Shown: positions 36,236-48,099 of the stretch, one piece after another
Position numbering within the stretch: the first letter of the stretch is position 1
Layout of the letters: every line of letters begins with the position of its first letter
NCBI RefSeq assembly: GCF_017498525.1
Contig: NZ_CP071796.1
Span: 3,596,001-3,660,000 of the forward strand
Length of the DNA stretch: 64,000 bases
Source: Ottowia testudinis
GTDB lineage: Bacteria; Pseudomonadota; Gammaproteobacteria; Burkholderiales; Burkholderiaceae_C
Direction of reading: 5' to 3'
Notes under the pieces: generated by a model
The model's input: the letters and a program-made list of their open reading frames with translations, nothing else
The model's database searches: none
What the model was told of the DNA's origin: nothing
Translations under genes and position numbers: made by a program

Positions 36236-37663
36236 TCAGAACGGCCGCTTCGGCCCACCCGGCCCGCCAAACCCGGGCGGCAGCGGCGGCATGCCACCGC
36301 CGCCCAGCAGGCCGCCCAGGCCCTTGGCGCCGCCCATCTTGCGCATCATCTTGGCCAGCGCGCCGCCCTTGAACTGCTTCATCATCCCCTGCATCTGCTC
36401 GAATTCCTTCAGCAGGCGATTCACTTCCTGCACGTGCACGCCCGCGCCAGCGGCGATGCGGCGCTTGCGCGTGGCCTTGAGCAGCTCGGGCTTGCGGCGC
36501 TCGAGCGGCGTCATGCTGTTGATGATGCCTTCCTTGCGCTTGATGTCTTTCTCGGCGCGCGCCAGGTCGGCGTCGGTGGTCTTGCCGGTCATCTGGCTGG
36601 GCAGCTTGTCCATCAGGCTGCCCAGGCCACCCATCTGCTTCATCTGCTGCAATTGGCCCAGAAAGTCCTGCAGGTCGAAGCCACTGCCGCTTTTCATCTT
36701 GTCGGCGAGCTTCTTGGCGGCCTCGATGTCGACGTTGGCGGTGACCTGCTCGACCAGCGCCACCACGTCGCCCATGCCCAGGATGCGGCCGGCGTGGCGC
36801 TCGGCGTCGAACACTTCCAGGCCATCGATTTTTTCGCTGACGCCGGCAAACTTGATCGGCGCGCCCGTGATCTGCCGCACCGACAGCGCCGCGCCACCGC
36901 GCGAATCGCCGTCCATCTTGGTCAGCACGATGCCGGTGAGCGGCAGCGCCTCTTTGAAGGCGCGCGCGGTGTTGGCGGCGTCCTGGCCTTGCATGGCATC
37001 GACGACGAACAGCGTCTCGACCGGATTGAGCGCGCCGTGCAGAGCCTTGATCTCGGCCATCAGCGCTTCGTCGATGGCCAGGCGCCCGGCGGTGTCGACG
37101 ATCAGCACGTCGTAGAAATGTTTCTTGGCGTGGTCGAGCGCGGCGCGGGCGATGTCGAGCGGCTTCTGGTCGGGCGTGGACGGGAACCAGTCGGCGCCCG
37201 CCTGCGCGGTCACGGTCTTGAGCTGCTCGATGGCGGCGGGGCGGTAGACGTCGCCCGAAACGGTCAGCACCTTCTTCTTGCGCTTCTGAATGAGGTGGCG
37301 CGACAGCTTGGCGGTGGTGGTGGTCTTGCCCGAGCCCTGCAGGCCGCTCATCAGGATGACGGCCGGCGGCTGCGCGGCCAGATCGAGGTCGGCCACGCCC
37401 TCGCCCATCGTCGCGGCCAGTTCGCGGTTGACGATGCCCACCAGCGCCTGGCCGGGCTTCAGGCTACCCAGCACCTCCTGCCCCATCGCCTTGTCCTTGA
37501 CGCGGGCAATGAAGTCGCGCACCACGGGCAGCGCCACGTCGGCTTCGAGCAGGGCCATGCGCACCTCGCGCAGCATGTCTTGCACGTTGGCTTCGGTGAT
37601 GCGGGCCTGGCCGCTGATCTTCTTGACCAGGCTGGAGAGTTTGTCGGTGAGGGCGGTGGCCAT
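36236..37663 (-). CDS. ffh: Signal recognition particle protein Ffh
   Basis: 475 residues from the ATG at 37663 (MATALTDKLSS). GTPase that targets nascent membrane proteins with 4.5S RNA and FtsY. N domain about 1-90; G domain with GLQGSGKTTTTAKL, DTAGR and TKMDGDSRGG; methionine-rich M domain from about 320 with FEQMQGMMKQF. The C-terminal tail is Gly/Pro-rich. A frame that extends 123 codons upstream crosses the divergent ccsA-like gene and is not real. Confidence 0.97.
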   Translation of the reverse strand: MATALTDKLSSLVKKISGQARITEANVQDMLREVRMALLEADVALPVVRDFIARVKDKAMGQEVLGSLKPGQALVGIVNRELAATMGEGVADLDLAAQPPAVILMSGLQGSGKTTTTAKLSRHLIQKRKKKVLTVSGDVYRPAAIEQLKTVTAQAGADWFPSTPDQKPLDIARAALDHAKKHFYDVLIVDTAGRLAIDEALMAEIKALHGALNPVETLFVVDAMQGQDAANTARAFKEALPLTGIVLTKMDGDSRGGAALSVRQITGAPIKFAGVSEKIDGLEVFDAERHAGRILGMGDVVALVEQVTANVDIEAAKKLADKMKSGSGFDLQDFLGQLQQMKQMGGLGSLMDKLPSQMTGKTTDADLARAEKDIKRKEGIINSMTPLERRKPELLKATRKRRIAAGAGVHVQEVNRLLKEFEQMQGMMKQFKGGALAKMMRKMGGAKGLGGLLGGGGMPPLPPGFGGPGGPKRPF

Positions 37664-37706
37664 GGGGTTATCCAGCGCGGAGGCCGCGCAACGCATGAGA
37701 CAGAAA

Positions 37707-37826
37707 TGCCGCGGAGCAGGCCATGCGGGGCCGGCGCGGAACGGGCTTTGCCCGGCCGCTGACGGCGTCCCCCTCAGGGGGAAGGCGCGCCAGCGCCTCA
37801 GGGGGAGCAAGTCCTTCAGGGGGGTA
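37707..37826. repeat. Long intergenic repeat block, copy A
   Basis: Contains GCCGCGGAGCAGGCCA, a GGGCTTTGCCCGG segment, GGCGTCCCCCTC and GCGCCTCAGGGGG. The same order of motifs recurs at 53293-53407. It lies between divergent ffh and the CcsA-like gene. Confidence 0.8.
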
Positions 37827-37836
37827 AACTTTGCCC

Positions 37837-38646
37837 ATGATTCTAGCCAGCGCCTCCCCCGTCGGCCTGCTGCTTGGCGCGGCGGCCGCGCTGGCCTACG
37901 CGGTGCCGGCGCTGGCAGCGCGCGCCATCGGCGGCGCCGGCGCGCGGCGCGTGCTGCTGCTGGCCTGGCTGCTGCACGGCCTGCTGCTGGCCTGGAACCT
38001 GTTCGGCGGCGCGCCGCGTTTCGGCTTTGCACCGGCGCTGTCGATCACCGTGTGGCTGGTGCTGACGGCCTACGTGGTGGAGAGCCAGCTTTACCCGCAA
38101 TTGCGCGCCCGCTGGGCGCTGGCCGGCTTCGGCACGCTGGCGATCGTGCTGGCGCTGGTGTTTCCGGGCGGACCGCTGCCGCCGACTTCGTCGCCGCTGC
38201 TGCCGCTGCACTGGGCGCTGGGCCTGTCGGCCTACGGCCTGTTTGCCGCCGCCGTGGCCCACGGCTGGCTGATGACGCGCGCCGAGGTGCAGATGCGCCA
38301 GGCCGCGCAGGCGGTGGAAGGCGGCGTGCCGCTGCTGACGCTGGAGCGGCTGATGTTCCGCTTCGTCGCCGCCGGCTTCGTGCTGCTGACGCTGACCATG
38401 CTGGCTGGCATCTTCTTCGGCGAACACCTGTACGGCAGCAGCTACACCGGCTGGCGCTGGGACCACAAGCGCGTGTTCACGCTGCTGTCGTGGCTCACCT
38501 TCGCGCTGCTGCTGATCGGCCGCTCGCAGTTCGGCTGGCGCGGCCGGCGCGCGGTGCGCGTGCTGTACATCGGCGCCGGGCTGCTGCTGCTGGGCTACGC
38601 GGGTTCGCGCTTCGTGCTCGAAGTGCTGCTGGGGCGCATCGCATGA
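37837..38646 (+). CDS. CcsA-related inner-membrane protein (YpjD/HemX-like)
   Basis: 269 residues from the ATG at 37837; a TTG two codons earlier is possible and has better spacing to a G-rich stretch. Eight hydrophobic segments of the cytochrome c assembly protein family. Conserved HWALGLSAYGLFAAAVAHGW and SSYTGWRWDHKRVFTLLSWLTF resemble the haem-handling core, although the WWD motif is reduced. Divergent from ffh, a usual neighbour pair in many Proteobacteria. Exact role unknown. Confidence 0.85.
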   Translation: MILASASPVGLLLGAAAALAYAVPALAARAIGGAGARRVLLLAWLLHGLLLAWNLFGGAPRFGFAPALSITVWLVLTAYVVESQLYPQLRARWALAGFGTLAIVLALVFPGGPLPPTSSPLLPLHWALGLSAYGLFAAAVAHGWLMTRAEVQMRQAAQAVEGGVPLLTLERLMFRFVAAGFVLLTLTMLAGIFFGEHLYGSSYTGWRWDHKRVFTLLSWLTFALLLIGRSQFGWRGRRAVRVLYIGAGLLLLGYAGSRFVLEVLLGRIA

Positions 38647-38862
38647 AGCTGCTGATCGTGCTGCTGGCGGTGCTGGCCGGCGTGTGGCTGTGGAAGCGCG
38701 GACGGCGCCTGTCGCAGCCGCCGCGGCCGCGCCAAGGCGCGGCGTTGCCCATGGTGCGCTGCCAGCGCTGTGGCATGCACGTGCCGGACAACGAAGTGGT
38801 CACGGGGCGGGCGGGGGCATTATTGCAGCGCCGCCCACCGGCGCGAATCCGAGGACGTTTGA
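38643..38862 (+). pseudogene. PP0621 family zinc-ribbon protein, frameshifted
   Basis: Starts at an ATG overlapping the stop of the CcsA-like gene (ATGA). A membrane segment (MKLLIVLLAVLAGVWLW) is followed by CQRCGMHVP, the first zinc pair. In the sequence as given, the frame then diverges after TGRAG. Removing one G from the five-G run at 38813-38817 restores HYCSAAHRRESEDV and a TGA that overlaps the pilS ATG, which is exactly the family's normal ending. As written, the frame instead runs straight into pilS. Confidence 0.85.
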
Positions 38863-40640
38863 TGGCGCGCGATAACCAGCGCGAGCGGCACCCGCCGCGC
38901 TTCGCGGCGTCGCAGGCGCCTGGCGCATCGCTGCCCCCCGCACTCATGCCATTGGCCGGCCTGCTCGGCGATGCCGACGGCGCCGGCGGCTTCGCCCGGT
39001 TGTGGACCGCCTTCATGTCCGCGCGGTTGCTGATCGGGCTGGCGATCCTGAGCCTTCACATGGGCCTGAGCCTGTTCGGGCGTCCCACCTCGGGCTGGCT
39101 GCTGGGGTGGTGTGCCGCCTATGTGGTGCTGGCGGCGGCGGTGCGCGTCATGGCCCGCCCCAGCGCACCCGGCCGGCCGTTCGATCCACAGTGGCTGCCC
39201 ACGGTGGGCGTGGACTTGATGTTCTTCGCCATGCTGCAGTTGCAGCCGTCCTTGGCGCCCATCAATTACACGCCGCTGCTGGCGCTGCCGGTGCTGATGG
39301 CGGCCATCATGGGTTCGCGCCCGCTGGCCTTGGGCACGGCGTCGTTGGTCACCTTGCTGCTGCTGGGCCACGCGGCCTGGACCACGAGCACCGCCGCCGC
39401 CGTCAATGCGGCCGATCTGGCTCAGGCCGGGTTGACCGGCGCCGCCCTGCTGCTGTTGGCCTTGCTGACCAACCAGATGGCCAGCCGGCTGGCGCGCGAG
39501 GAAACCGTCGCGCGCCGCAACCGCGTCGAGGCACAGGTGCAAGCGCTGGTCAACAACCTGGTGGTCGAATCGCTGGCTGACGGCGTGCTGGTGGTCGACT
39601 CGGACTATCTGGTGCGCACCGCCAACCCCGCGGCGCACCTCATGCTGGGGGCCGACCAGGAAGTCACGCCACACCTGTTCAGCCTGCGCGACAACCCAGC
39701 CTGGCTGCAATTGATGCACATCGCCCAGCTGACTTTCGCCGACTCGCCGGTCGACGCGGCCGACGTCATCCTGTATCACGACGACCGCATGACCAGCCGG
39801 CTGCAGGTGCGCACGCAGCGCACGCCGCCGATCGGCGACAGCGGCGTCAGCCTGTGCGTGATGTTTTTGCAGGACTTGCGCGAGATGGAAGCGCGCCTGC
39901 GCACCGAAAAGCTGGCCTCGATGGGCCGCATGTCGGCCGCCGTGGCGCACGAAATCCGCAACCCGCTGGCCGCCATCAGCCAGGCCAACGCACTGCTGGA
40001 CGAAGACCTGTCAGACCCGGCGCTGCGCCGCCTGACCGGCATGGTGCGGCAGAACGCCGAGCGGCTGCAGCACATCGTCGAGGACGTGCTCGACATCGCG
40101 CGCGTGCAGGGCCAGGCCGACGCCGCCCAACTGCACACGCTGGCGCTGGACGACGAGGCCGCCGCCTTCGGCGCCGAATGGGTGCAGCAGCACGCGGCGG
40201 GGCCGCGCCTGCGGTTGGCGCTCAACGCACCCGGCGTGCAGGTGCAATTCGCGCGCGAGCACCTGCGCCGCATCCTGGTCAACCTGCTGGACAACGCGGC
40301 ACGTTATGCCTCGGGCCGCGACGGCGCGATCCAGGTCGAGACGCATGCGGTGCGCCACGGGCCGGTCATGCTGACGGTGTGGAGCGATGGCCCCGCCATC
40401 GAGCCAACGGTGCGCCGCCACCTGTTCGAGCCCTTCTTCTCGTCCGAAAGCCGCTCCTCGGGCCTGGGGCTGTTCATCTGCCGTGAGCTGTGCGAACGCC
40501 ACGGCGCCACCGCCGGCTACGAGCGCTCCACCCGGGATCAGGGCGGGCAAGTGATCGAAGGCAATGAGTTCTTCGTCAGCTTTCGGCGTGCACACAGCGG
40601 ACATTCGACATTCAATATTGAGGACACTGCGCTGCCATGA
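38862..40640 (+). CDS. pilS: Sensor histidine kinase PilS
   Basis: 592 residues from the ATG at 38862, which shares a base with the restored PP0621 stop. Six membrane segments (about 45-205), a PAS-like sensor region (about 225-330), then the kinase core: phospho-accepting histidine in VAHEIRNPLAAI (about 363), N box NLLDNAARYA, G box SSGLGLFICREL. Its neighbour PilR and the order PP0621-pilS-pilR-ampD support the name. PilS senses pilin in the membrane in Pseudomonas. Through the PP0621 frameshift the open frame actually begins at 38643. Confidence 0.92.
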   Translation: MARDNQRERHPPRFAASQAPGASLPPALMPLAGLLGDADGAGGFARLWTAFMSARLLIGLAILSLHMGLSLFGRPTSGWLLGWCAAYVVLAAAVRVMARPSAPGRPFDPQWLPTVGVDLMFFAMLQLQPSLAPINYTPLLALPVLMAAIMGSRPLALGTASLVTLLLLGHAAWTTSTAAAVNAADLAQAGLTGAALLLLALLTNQMASRLAREETVARRNRVEAQVQALVNNLVVESLADGVLVVDSDYLVRTANPAAHLMLGADQEVTPHLFSLRDNPAWLQLMHIAQLTFADSPVDAADVILYHDDRMTSRLQVRTQRTPPIGDSGVSLCVMFLQDLREMEARLRTEKLASMGRMSAAVAHEIRNPLAAISQANALLDEDLSDPALRRLTGMVRQNAERLQHIVEDVLDIARVQGQADAAQLHTLALDDEAAAFGAEWVQQHAAGPRLRLALNAPGVQVQFAREHLRRILVNLLDNAARYASGRDGAIQVETHAVRHGPVMLTVWSDGPAIEPTVRRHLFEPFFSSESRSSGLGLFICRELCERHGATAGYERSTRDQGGQVIEGNEFFVSFRRAHSGHSTFNIEDTALP

Positions 40641-42157
40641 ATGCTTCCGACACGGTGCCAGGCGCCGCCCGCGTGCTGGTGGTCGACGACGAACCCGACC
40701 TGCGCACCCTTTATGAACTGACGCTGCTGCGCGAGGGCCACCACGTCGACGCCGCCGGCTCGCTGGCCGAAGCGCGCGAACGGCTGGCGGGCGGTGTGTT
40801 CGACGTCGTCATCACCGACATGCGACTGCCCGACGGCCTGGGGCTGGAGCTGCTGCGCGAGCTGGCCGTGAGCCAGCGCAAGGAGCGCTGCATCATGATC
40901 ACCGCCTACGGCTCGGCCGAGAACGCGGTCGAGGCACTGAAGTGCGGCGCCTTCGACTACCTCACCAAGCCGGTCGATCCCAAGCAGTTTCGCAGCGTCG
41001 TCGCGTCGGCCGTGCAAGCACCCGAGCGCACGCCGGCCGCCGCACCCGCGGCGGCTGCCCTGCAGGCGGCCGCCGCGAGCCCAGCCGCGGCCGGCCCCGC
41101 CGCCGAGGCACCGGCGCAGGCCGCGTTGGCCCGGTTGGTCGGCGACTCGGCCGCCATGCGCGCCGTCAAGCACCGCATCGCCAAGGTGGCGCGCAGCATG
41201 GCGCCGGTGTTGGTGCACGGTGAATCGGGCACCGGCAAGGAGCTGGTGGCCGGCGCCGTGCACGCCTGCAGCCATCGCGCCGAGGGGCCGTTCGTGCCGG
41301 TGAACTGCGGCGCCATCCCCGAGAACCTGCTGGAGGCCGAGTTCTTCGGCGCCCGCAAAGGCTCCTACACCGGTGCCGCGCAAGACCGCGAAGGCTTCTT
41401 TCAAGCCGCGCGCGGCGGCACGTTGTTTCTCGACGAGATCGGCGACCTGCCGCTGGCCATGCAGGCCAAGCTGCTGCGCGCCATCCAGGAGCGCCGGGTG
41501 CGCGCGCTCGGCGACACGCAAGAAGAGGCGGTGGACGTGCGCATCGTCAGCGCCACGCACAAGGACCTGGCGGCCGAAGTGCAGGCCGGACGTTTCCGGC
41601 AAGACTTGTTCTATCGCCTCAACGTCATCGAGATCGTGGTGCCCCCGCTGCGCGAGCGGCGCGAAGACCTGCCGGCGTTGTGCCAAGCCTTGCTGACCCG
41701 CATCGCGGCGGATTCGGGCGCGCCAGTGGCCAGCCTGTCACCGCGGCAGATGCAGGAGATTGCCGCCGCGCCCCTGGACGGCAACGTGCGCGAACTCGAG
41801 AATCTGCTGCACCGCGCCGTGGCGCTCGGCGAGGCGGGTGATTCAGGCTTTGACGAGCTTCCAGCGCCCGCCAGTCAAGCGCGAGAAGCTACGCCTTCAA
41901 TAGCATCCGAGGTCGCGCCGGCGGCGGCAGAGACCGACGCGCCCGCGCCGTGCGCCCCGCCGCTGCCGGCCAACCTCGAGGCCTGGCTGGATGCGCAAGA
42001 GCGCGAGGTGCTGGTGCGCGCCTTGGGCGAAACCGGCTTCAATCGCACCGCTGCGGCGGCGCGGCTGGGGCTCAACCTGCGTCAGATGCGCTACCGCATG
42101 GCGCGCTTGGGCATCACGGCGCCAACCGGCGACGAGCCCGCCGACGATGCCGGCTGA
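40637..42157 (+). CDS. pilR: Sigma-54-dependent response regulator PilR
   Basis: 506 residues. Receiver domain with the phospho-acceptor aspartate in VVITDMRLPDG (D61); an Ala/Pro-rich linker (about 130-165); AAA+ domain with Walker A GESGTGKE (about 195) and Walker B GGTLFLDEIGD; C-terminal Fis-type helix-turn-helix (NRTAAAARLGLNLRQMRYRMARLG). The sigma-54 contact loop reads GSYTGA instead of the usual GAFTGA. It overlaps pilS by 4 bases. Residues about 408-423 are encoded by a degenerate palindromic repeat. Confidence 0.93.
   Translation: MNASDTVPGAARVLVVDDEPDLRTLYELTLLREGHHVDAAGSLAEARERLAGGVFDVVITDMRLPDGLGLELLRELAVSQRKERCIMITAYGSAENAVEALKCGAFDYLTKPVDPKQFRSVVASAVQAPERTPAAAPAAAALQAAAASPAAAGPAAEAPAQAALARLVGDSAAMRAVKHRIAKVARSMAPVLVHGESGTGKELVAGAVHACSHRAEGPFVPVNCGAIPENLLEAEFFGARKGSYTGAAQDREGFFQAARGGTLFLDEIGDLPLAMQAKLLRAIQERRVRALGDTQEEAVDVRIVSATHKDLAAEVQAGRFRQDLFYRLNVIEIVVPPLRERREDLPALCQALLTRIAADSGAPVASLSPRQMQEIAAAPLDGNVRELENLLHRAVALGEAGDSGFDELPAPASQAREATPSIASEVAPAAAETDAPAPCAPPLPANLEAWLDAQEREVLVRALGETGFNRTAAAARLGLNLRQMRYRMARLGITAPTGDEPADDAG
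41858..41905 (-). repeat. Degenerate palindromic repeat copy (coding, in pilR)
   Basis: Reverse copy with CCAGCGC and TCAAGCGCGAGAAGCTA preserved. It encodes part of the flexible linker before the pilR helix-turn-helix. Confidence 0.55.
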
Positions 42158-42752
42158 GTGCGCGCCAGCGCCCGAGTGGCGCGGCGGCTGGTGGCGCGGC
42201 GCGCGCGCCCTGCCCTCACCCAACTTCGGTCCGCGGCCCGCGAGCGCCCAAGTCACGCTCGCCGTCGTCCACTCCATCAGCCTGCCGCCAGGCGAGTTTG
42301 GCGGTGACTTCGTGCAAGCACTGTTCACCAACACGCTTGACTGGGATGCGCACCCCTACTTCGAGCAGATTCGCGGCATCGAGGTATCGGCCCATTTCTA
42401 CGTGCGGCGCAACGGCGCCGTGTGGCAGTTCGTGGGTTGCGACGACCGCGCCTGGCATGCGGGGGCGTCGAGCTTCCGTGGCCGCGACAACTGCAACGAC
42501 TACGCCGTGGGCATCGAGCTCGAAGGCCTGGAGGGCGGCGCCTTCGAGCCCGCGCAATACGCCACGCTGGTGCGCCTGTGCACCGCGCTGGCCGCGCGCT
42601 ACCCCATCGACGCCATCGCCGGCCACGAGCACGTCGCGCCGGGCCGCAAGCACGACCCGGGCCCGGGGTTTGACTGGGCGCACCTGGCGCGCGCCCTGCG
42701 TGGGTTGCACTGGCACATCCCCCCGGCGTCGCATCCAGCCGACGGCGGCTGA
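42147..42752 (+). CDS. ampD: 1,6-anhydro-N-acetylmuramyl-L-alanine amidase AmpD
   Basis: 201 residues. Cytoplasmic zinc amidase that recycles anhydromuropeptides and so controls beta-lactamase induction. Zinc ligands: H in LAVVHSISLPPGEFGG (about residue 35), H and D in GHEHVAPGRKHDPGPGFDW (about 155-170). The ATG at 42147 overlaps the end of pilR by 11 bases; the longer frame from 41991 is within pilR. A palindromic repeat remnant follows downstream. Confidence 0.95.
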   Translation: MPAECAPAPEWRGGWWRGARALPSPNFGPRPASAQVTLAVVHSISLPPGEFGGDFVQALFTNTLDWDAHPYFEQIRGIEVSAHFYVRRNGAVWQFVGCDDRAWHAGASSFRGRDNCNDYAVGIELEGLEGGAFEPAQYATLVRLCTALAARYPIDAIAGHEHVAPGRKHDPGPGFDWAHLARALRGLHWHIPPASHPADGG

Positions 42753-42798
42753 AGAATTTACAAACCGACACCACCCCGCCCGAAACAGGCATTCAATC

Positions 42799-42850
42799 GG
42801 CCGCTGGCGCAGGCACGTCAAGCGCGGTCAGCTCTGTTTTCAATAGCTTG
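42799..42850 (-). repeat. Diverged palindromic repeat copy
   Basis: Reverse copy with only GCTGGCGC, GTCAAGCGCGGTCAGCT and CAATAGC preserved. Confidence 0.5.
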
Positions 42851-42965
42851 AGCGGCCACCGCGCGCCACCCGCCCATGGCCCGCCAAGCCAGCAGGCATG
42901 CGGCCTGGCACCTGTCTGGCGCCCACCTGGCGCATCGCCCCCTGCGCGGGCAGGTTTTCCACTTA

Positions 42966-43013
42966 CCACTACCTGTAGTGGCTTAAACTCCACCGGCCTA
43001 CTAAATCTAGTGC
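42966..43013 (+). promoter_or_regulatory. Two NrdR boxes upstream of nrdA
   Basis: Box 1 CCACTACCTGTAGTGG (42966-42981) is a perfect 16-bp palindrome. Box 2 CTACTAAATCTAGTGC (42998-43013) is a looser match to the NrdR consensus. The boxes start 32 bases apart, three helical turns, the spacing known for NrdR pairs. NrdR would repress nrdAB when dATP is high. Confidence 0.8.
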
Positions 43014-43088
43014 TTCATCGCCGCGGCGCCCGCCCATGCACCCGGGCGGCTCGTGCCCCGAATCACTGCCACCGCCCCAGAGGACTTC

Positions 43089-46028
<2,940 letters not shown>

Positions 46029-46094
46029 TCCTTTCGCGATCGCAAGGCGCGCCATGCGATGCCTTGCCGCAACACAAATCTCGCCTCACCCCTT

Positions 46095-46135
46095 GAGCAA
46101 CGTGATGGAATGCTTTGCAATTCATCACGTTGCTC
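46095..46135. other. Hairpin in the nrdA-nrdB spacer
   Basis: Arms GAGCAACGTGATG and CATCACGTTGCTC are exact complements and the stem extends by GAAT/ATTC with one bulged G. The loop is about 8 bases. No T tract follows, so it is not a standard terminator. Confidence 0.85.
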
Positions 46136-46160
46136 CCATAATCGGAGCATCTGAAAAATC

Positions 46161-47339
46161 ATGTTGACCTGGGACGACAACGCCACCCCGACCGCGCTGC
46201 AGCCGCGACTGCAGCCGGTGGCCGAACTGCCGCGCAAGCCCGCTCCTGAGCTTGCCGCCATCCATGCAGACGATGTGGCGTTGACGGCAAGGCACGCGAA
46301 TGCCAAACCGGCCAGCGGCCAGCGTCGCGTCAACGCCGCCGACAAGCGCATCATCAACGGCCAGACCGACGTCAACCAGCTGGTGCCTTTCAAATACAAG
46401 TGGGCTTGGGAAAAATACCTGGCCACCTGCGCCAACCACTGGATGCCGCAGGAAATCAACATGAACCGCGACATCGCGTTGTGGAAGTCCCCCAGCGGAT
46501 TGACCGAAGACGAGCGCCGCATCATCAAGCGCAATCTGGGTTTCTTCGTCACCGCCGATTCGCTGGCGGCCAACAACATCGTGCTGGGCACCTACCGGCA
46601 CATCACGGCGCCCGAGTGCCGCCAGTTCCTGTTGCGCCAGGCCTTCGAGGAAGCGATCCACACGCACGCCTATCAGTACATCGTCGAGTCGCTGGGACTG
46701 GATGAGGGCGAGATCTTCAATGCCTACCACGAGGTCGACTCGATCCGTGCCAAGGACGAATTCCTGATCCCGTTCATCGACGCGATCATGGACCCGCACT
46801 TTCACACCGGCACCCCCGAGACCGATCAGACGCTGCTCAAAAGCCTGATCGTGTTCGCCTGCCTGATGGAAGGCCTGTTCTTCTACGTCGGCTTCACGCA
46901 GATCCTGGCGCTGGGCCGGCAGAACAAGATGACCGGCGCCGCCGAGCAGTACCAATACATCCTGCGCGACGAGTCGATGCACTGCAACTTCGGCATCGAC
47001 CTGATCAACCAGATCAAGCTCGAGAACCCGCACCTGTGGACGCCAGCGTTCAAGACAGAGATCAAGGCGCTGTTCGAAAAGGCCGTGGAGCTGGAATACC
47101 GCTACGCCGAAGACACCATGCCGCGCGGCGTGCTGGGCATGAACGCGTCCATGTTCAAGGGCTATCTGCGCTACATCGCCAACCGCCGCGCCACGCAGAT
47201 CGGCCTGGAAACGCTGTTTCCCAATGAAGAAAACCCGTTCCCCTGGATGAGCGAGATGATTGACCTGAAGAAAGAGCGCAATTTCTTCGAAACCCGTGTC
47301 ATCGAATACCAGACCGGTGGCGCTCTGTCGTGGGACTAA
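46161..47339 (+). CDS. nrdB: Class Ia ribonucleotide reductase, beta subunit
   Basis: 392 residues. Supplies the tyrosyl radical for NrdA. Di-iron ligands and radical tyrosine are present: D in [13 protein letters not shown] and H in [11 protein letters not shown] with the radical tyrosine four residues after that H, E in EGLFFYVGF, and E and H in [10 protein letters not shown]. The first 55 residues are a variable extension. The ATG is 132 bases after nrdA and has only a weak ribosome-binding site. Confidence 0.96.
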   Translation: MLTWDDNATPTALQPRLQPVAELPRKPAPELAAIHADDVALTARHANAKPASGQRRVNAADKRIINGQTDVNQLVPFKYKWAWEKYLATCANHWMPQEINMNRDIALWKSPSGLTEDERRIIKRNLGFFVTADSLAANNIVLGTYRHITAPECRQFLLRQAFEEAIHTHAYQYIVESLGLDEGEIFNAYHEVDSIRAKDEFLIPFIDAIMDPHFHTGTPETDQTLLKSLIVFACLMEGLFFYVGFTQILALGRQNKMTGAAEQYQYILRDESMHCNFGIDLINQIKLENPHLWTPAFKTEIKALFEKAVELEYRYAEDTMPRGVLGMNASMFKGYLRYIANRRATQIGLETLFPNEENPFPWMSEMIDLKKERNFFETRVIEYQTGGALSWD

Positions 47340-47412
47340 AAACCCAAGGTGCCCATGCCCAATTCGCAACCTATATTGAACGCCTCGCTGTGGCGCGTGG
47401 GTTGCTTCCGTG

Positions 47413-47447
47413 TTCATGGCAATGGATTTTTGCTCCATTACCATGAA
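47413..47447. other. Hairpin downstream of nrdB
   Basis: Arms TTCATGGCAATGGA and TCCATTACCATGAA pair with a single mismatch around TTTTTGC. A second stem follows at 47449-47478. Confidence 0.8.
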
Positions 47448-47448
47448 T

Positions 47449-47478
47449 CGCTTCGTGCGTCCAACAGGCGCGAAGCGT
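47449..47478 (+). terminator. Possible nrdB terminator
   Basis: Arms CGCTTCG and CGAAGCG, then TTTC. Weak T tract; the preceding hairpin may help. Confidence 0.5.
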
Positions 47479-47522
47479 TTCCTGCTGTTGATAGATAGTT
47501 CAACTTGATCAAGGAGAAAAAA

Positions 47523-48020
47523 ATGGCAACTGCAAAAAAAGCACCGGCTAAGAAAGCCGCAGCGAAGAAAGCCCCGGCCAAGAAGGCCCCCGTGAAGAAA
47601 GTCGCGGCCAAGAAAGCGGCGCCAGCCAAGAAGGTCGTCGCCAAGAAAGCCCCGGCCAAAAAGGTCGTAGCGAAAAAGGTCGCGGCCAAGAAAGCCCCGA
47701 CCAAGAAGGTGACCGCCAAGAAGGTTGTGGCCAAGAAGGCGCCAGCCAAAAAGGTCGTGGCCAAGAAAGCGGCGCCGGCCAAGAAAGCCGTCGCCAAGAA
47801 GGCCCCGGTGAAGAAGGTCGCGGCGAAAAAAGCAGCCCCGGCCAAGAAGGTCGTTGCCAAGAAAGCCGCGCCAGCGAAAAAAGCAGCCCCCGCGAAGAAA
47901 GCAGCACCGGTGAAAAAGGCTGCTGCCAAGAAAGCGCCTGCCCGCAAACCTGCTCCGCCAGCGCAGACCACGCTGAACCCGCAGGCCGCCTGGCCTTTCC
48001 CGACCGCGGCCAAGCCCTGA
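47523..48020 (+). CDS. Histone H1-like protein (KAAPAKK repeat)
   Basis: 165 residues, almost entirely Lys, Ala, Pro and Val in imperfect repeats such as [18 protein letters not shown], with a short ordered tail ([17 protein letters not shown]). Similar to the H1-like nucleoid proteins of Bordetella and Ralstonia. It should bind DNA non-specifically and compact the nucleoid. Start at 47523 is set by AAGGAG 7 bases upstream. A strong terminator follows. Repeat number is expected to vary between strains. Confidence 0.92.
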   Translation: MATAKKAPAKKAAAKKAPAKKAPVKKVAAKKAAPAKKVVAKKAPAKKVVAKKVAAKKAPTKKVTAKKVVAKKAPAKKVVAKKAAPAKKAVAKKAPVKKVAAKKAAPAKKVVAKKAAPAKKAAPAKKAAPVKKAAAKKAPARKPAPPAQTTLNPQAAWPFPTAAKP

Positions 48021-48060
48021 TCGACGGATTCACCCCGGCCAAAGCAGCCGGGGTTCTCGC

Positions 48061-48099
48061 AGCCCGGCACGAGGCATCGTGTCCGGGCTTCTTTTTTTC
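48061..48099 (+). terminator. Terminator of the histone H1-like gene
   Basis: AGCCCGGCACGA pairs with TCGTGTCCGGGCT and is followed by TTCTTTTTTT. A second GC stem (CCCCGGCC/AGCCGGGG region, 48033-48053) precedes it. Confidence 0.93.

Larger units (their letters stand above)
42753..43088. other. Spacer ampD to nrdA with regulatory sites
   Basis: 336 bases. The left part holds a diverged palindromic repeat (42799-42850). The right part holds two NrdR-like boxes and about 75 bases of nrdA leader. No gene seen. Confidence 0.7.

Noticed and set aside
37664-38032. N-terminal extension of ffh
   Set aside because: It starts at a GTG inside the divergent CcsA-like gene and crosses a repeat block; normal Ffh length is reached from 37663.
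37290-38642. A very long plus-strand frame leading into PP0621 and pilS
   Set aside because: The part before 38643 overlaps ffh antisense and the ccsA-like gene in another frame, with no protein family character.
47523-47960. Repeated pattern that could suggest a CRISPR or satellite array
   Set aside because: It is the coding sequence of the KAAPAKK histone-like protein; no constant repeat/spacer structure.
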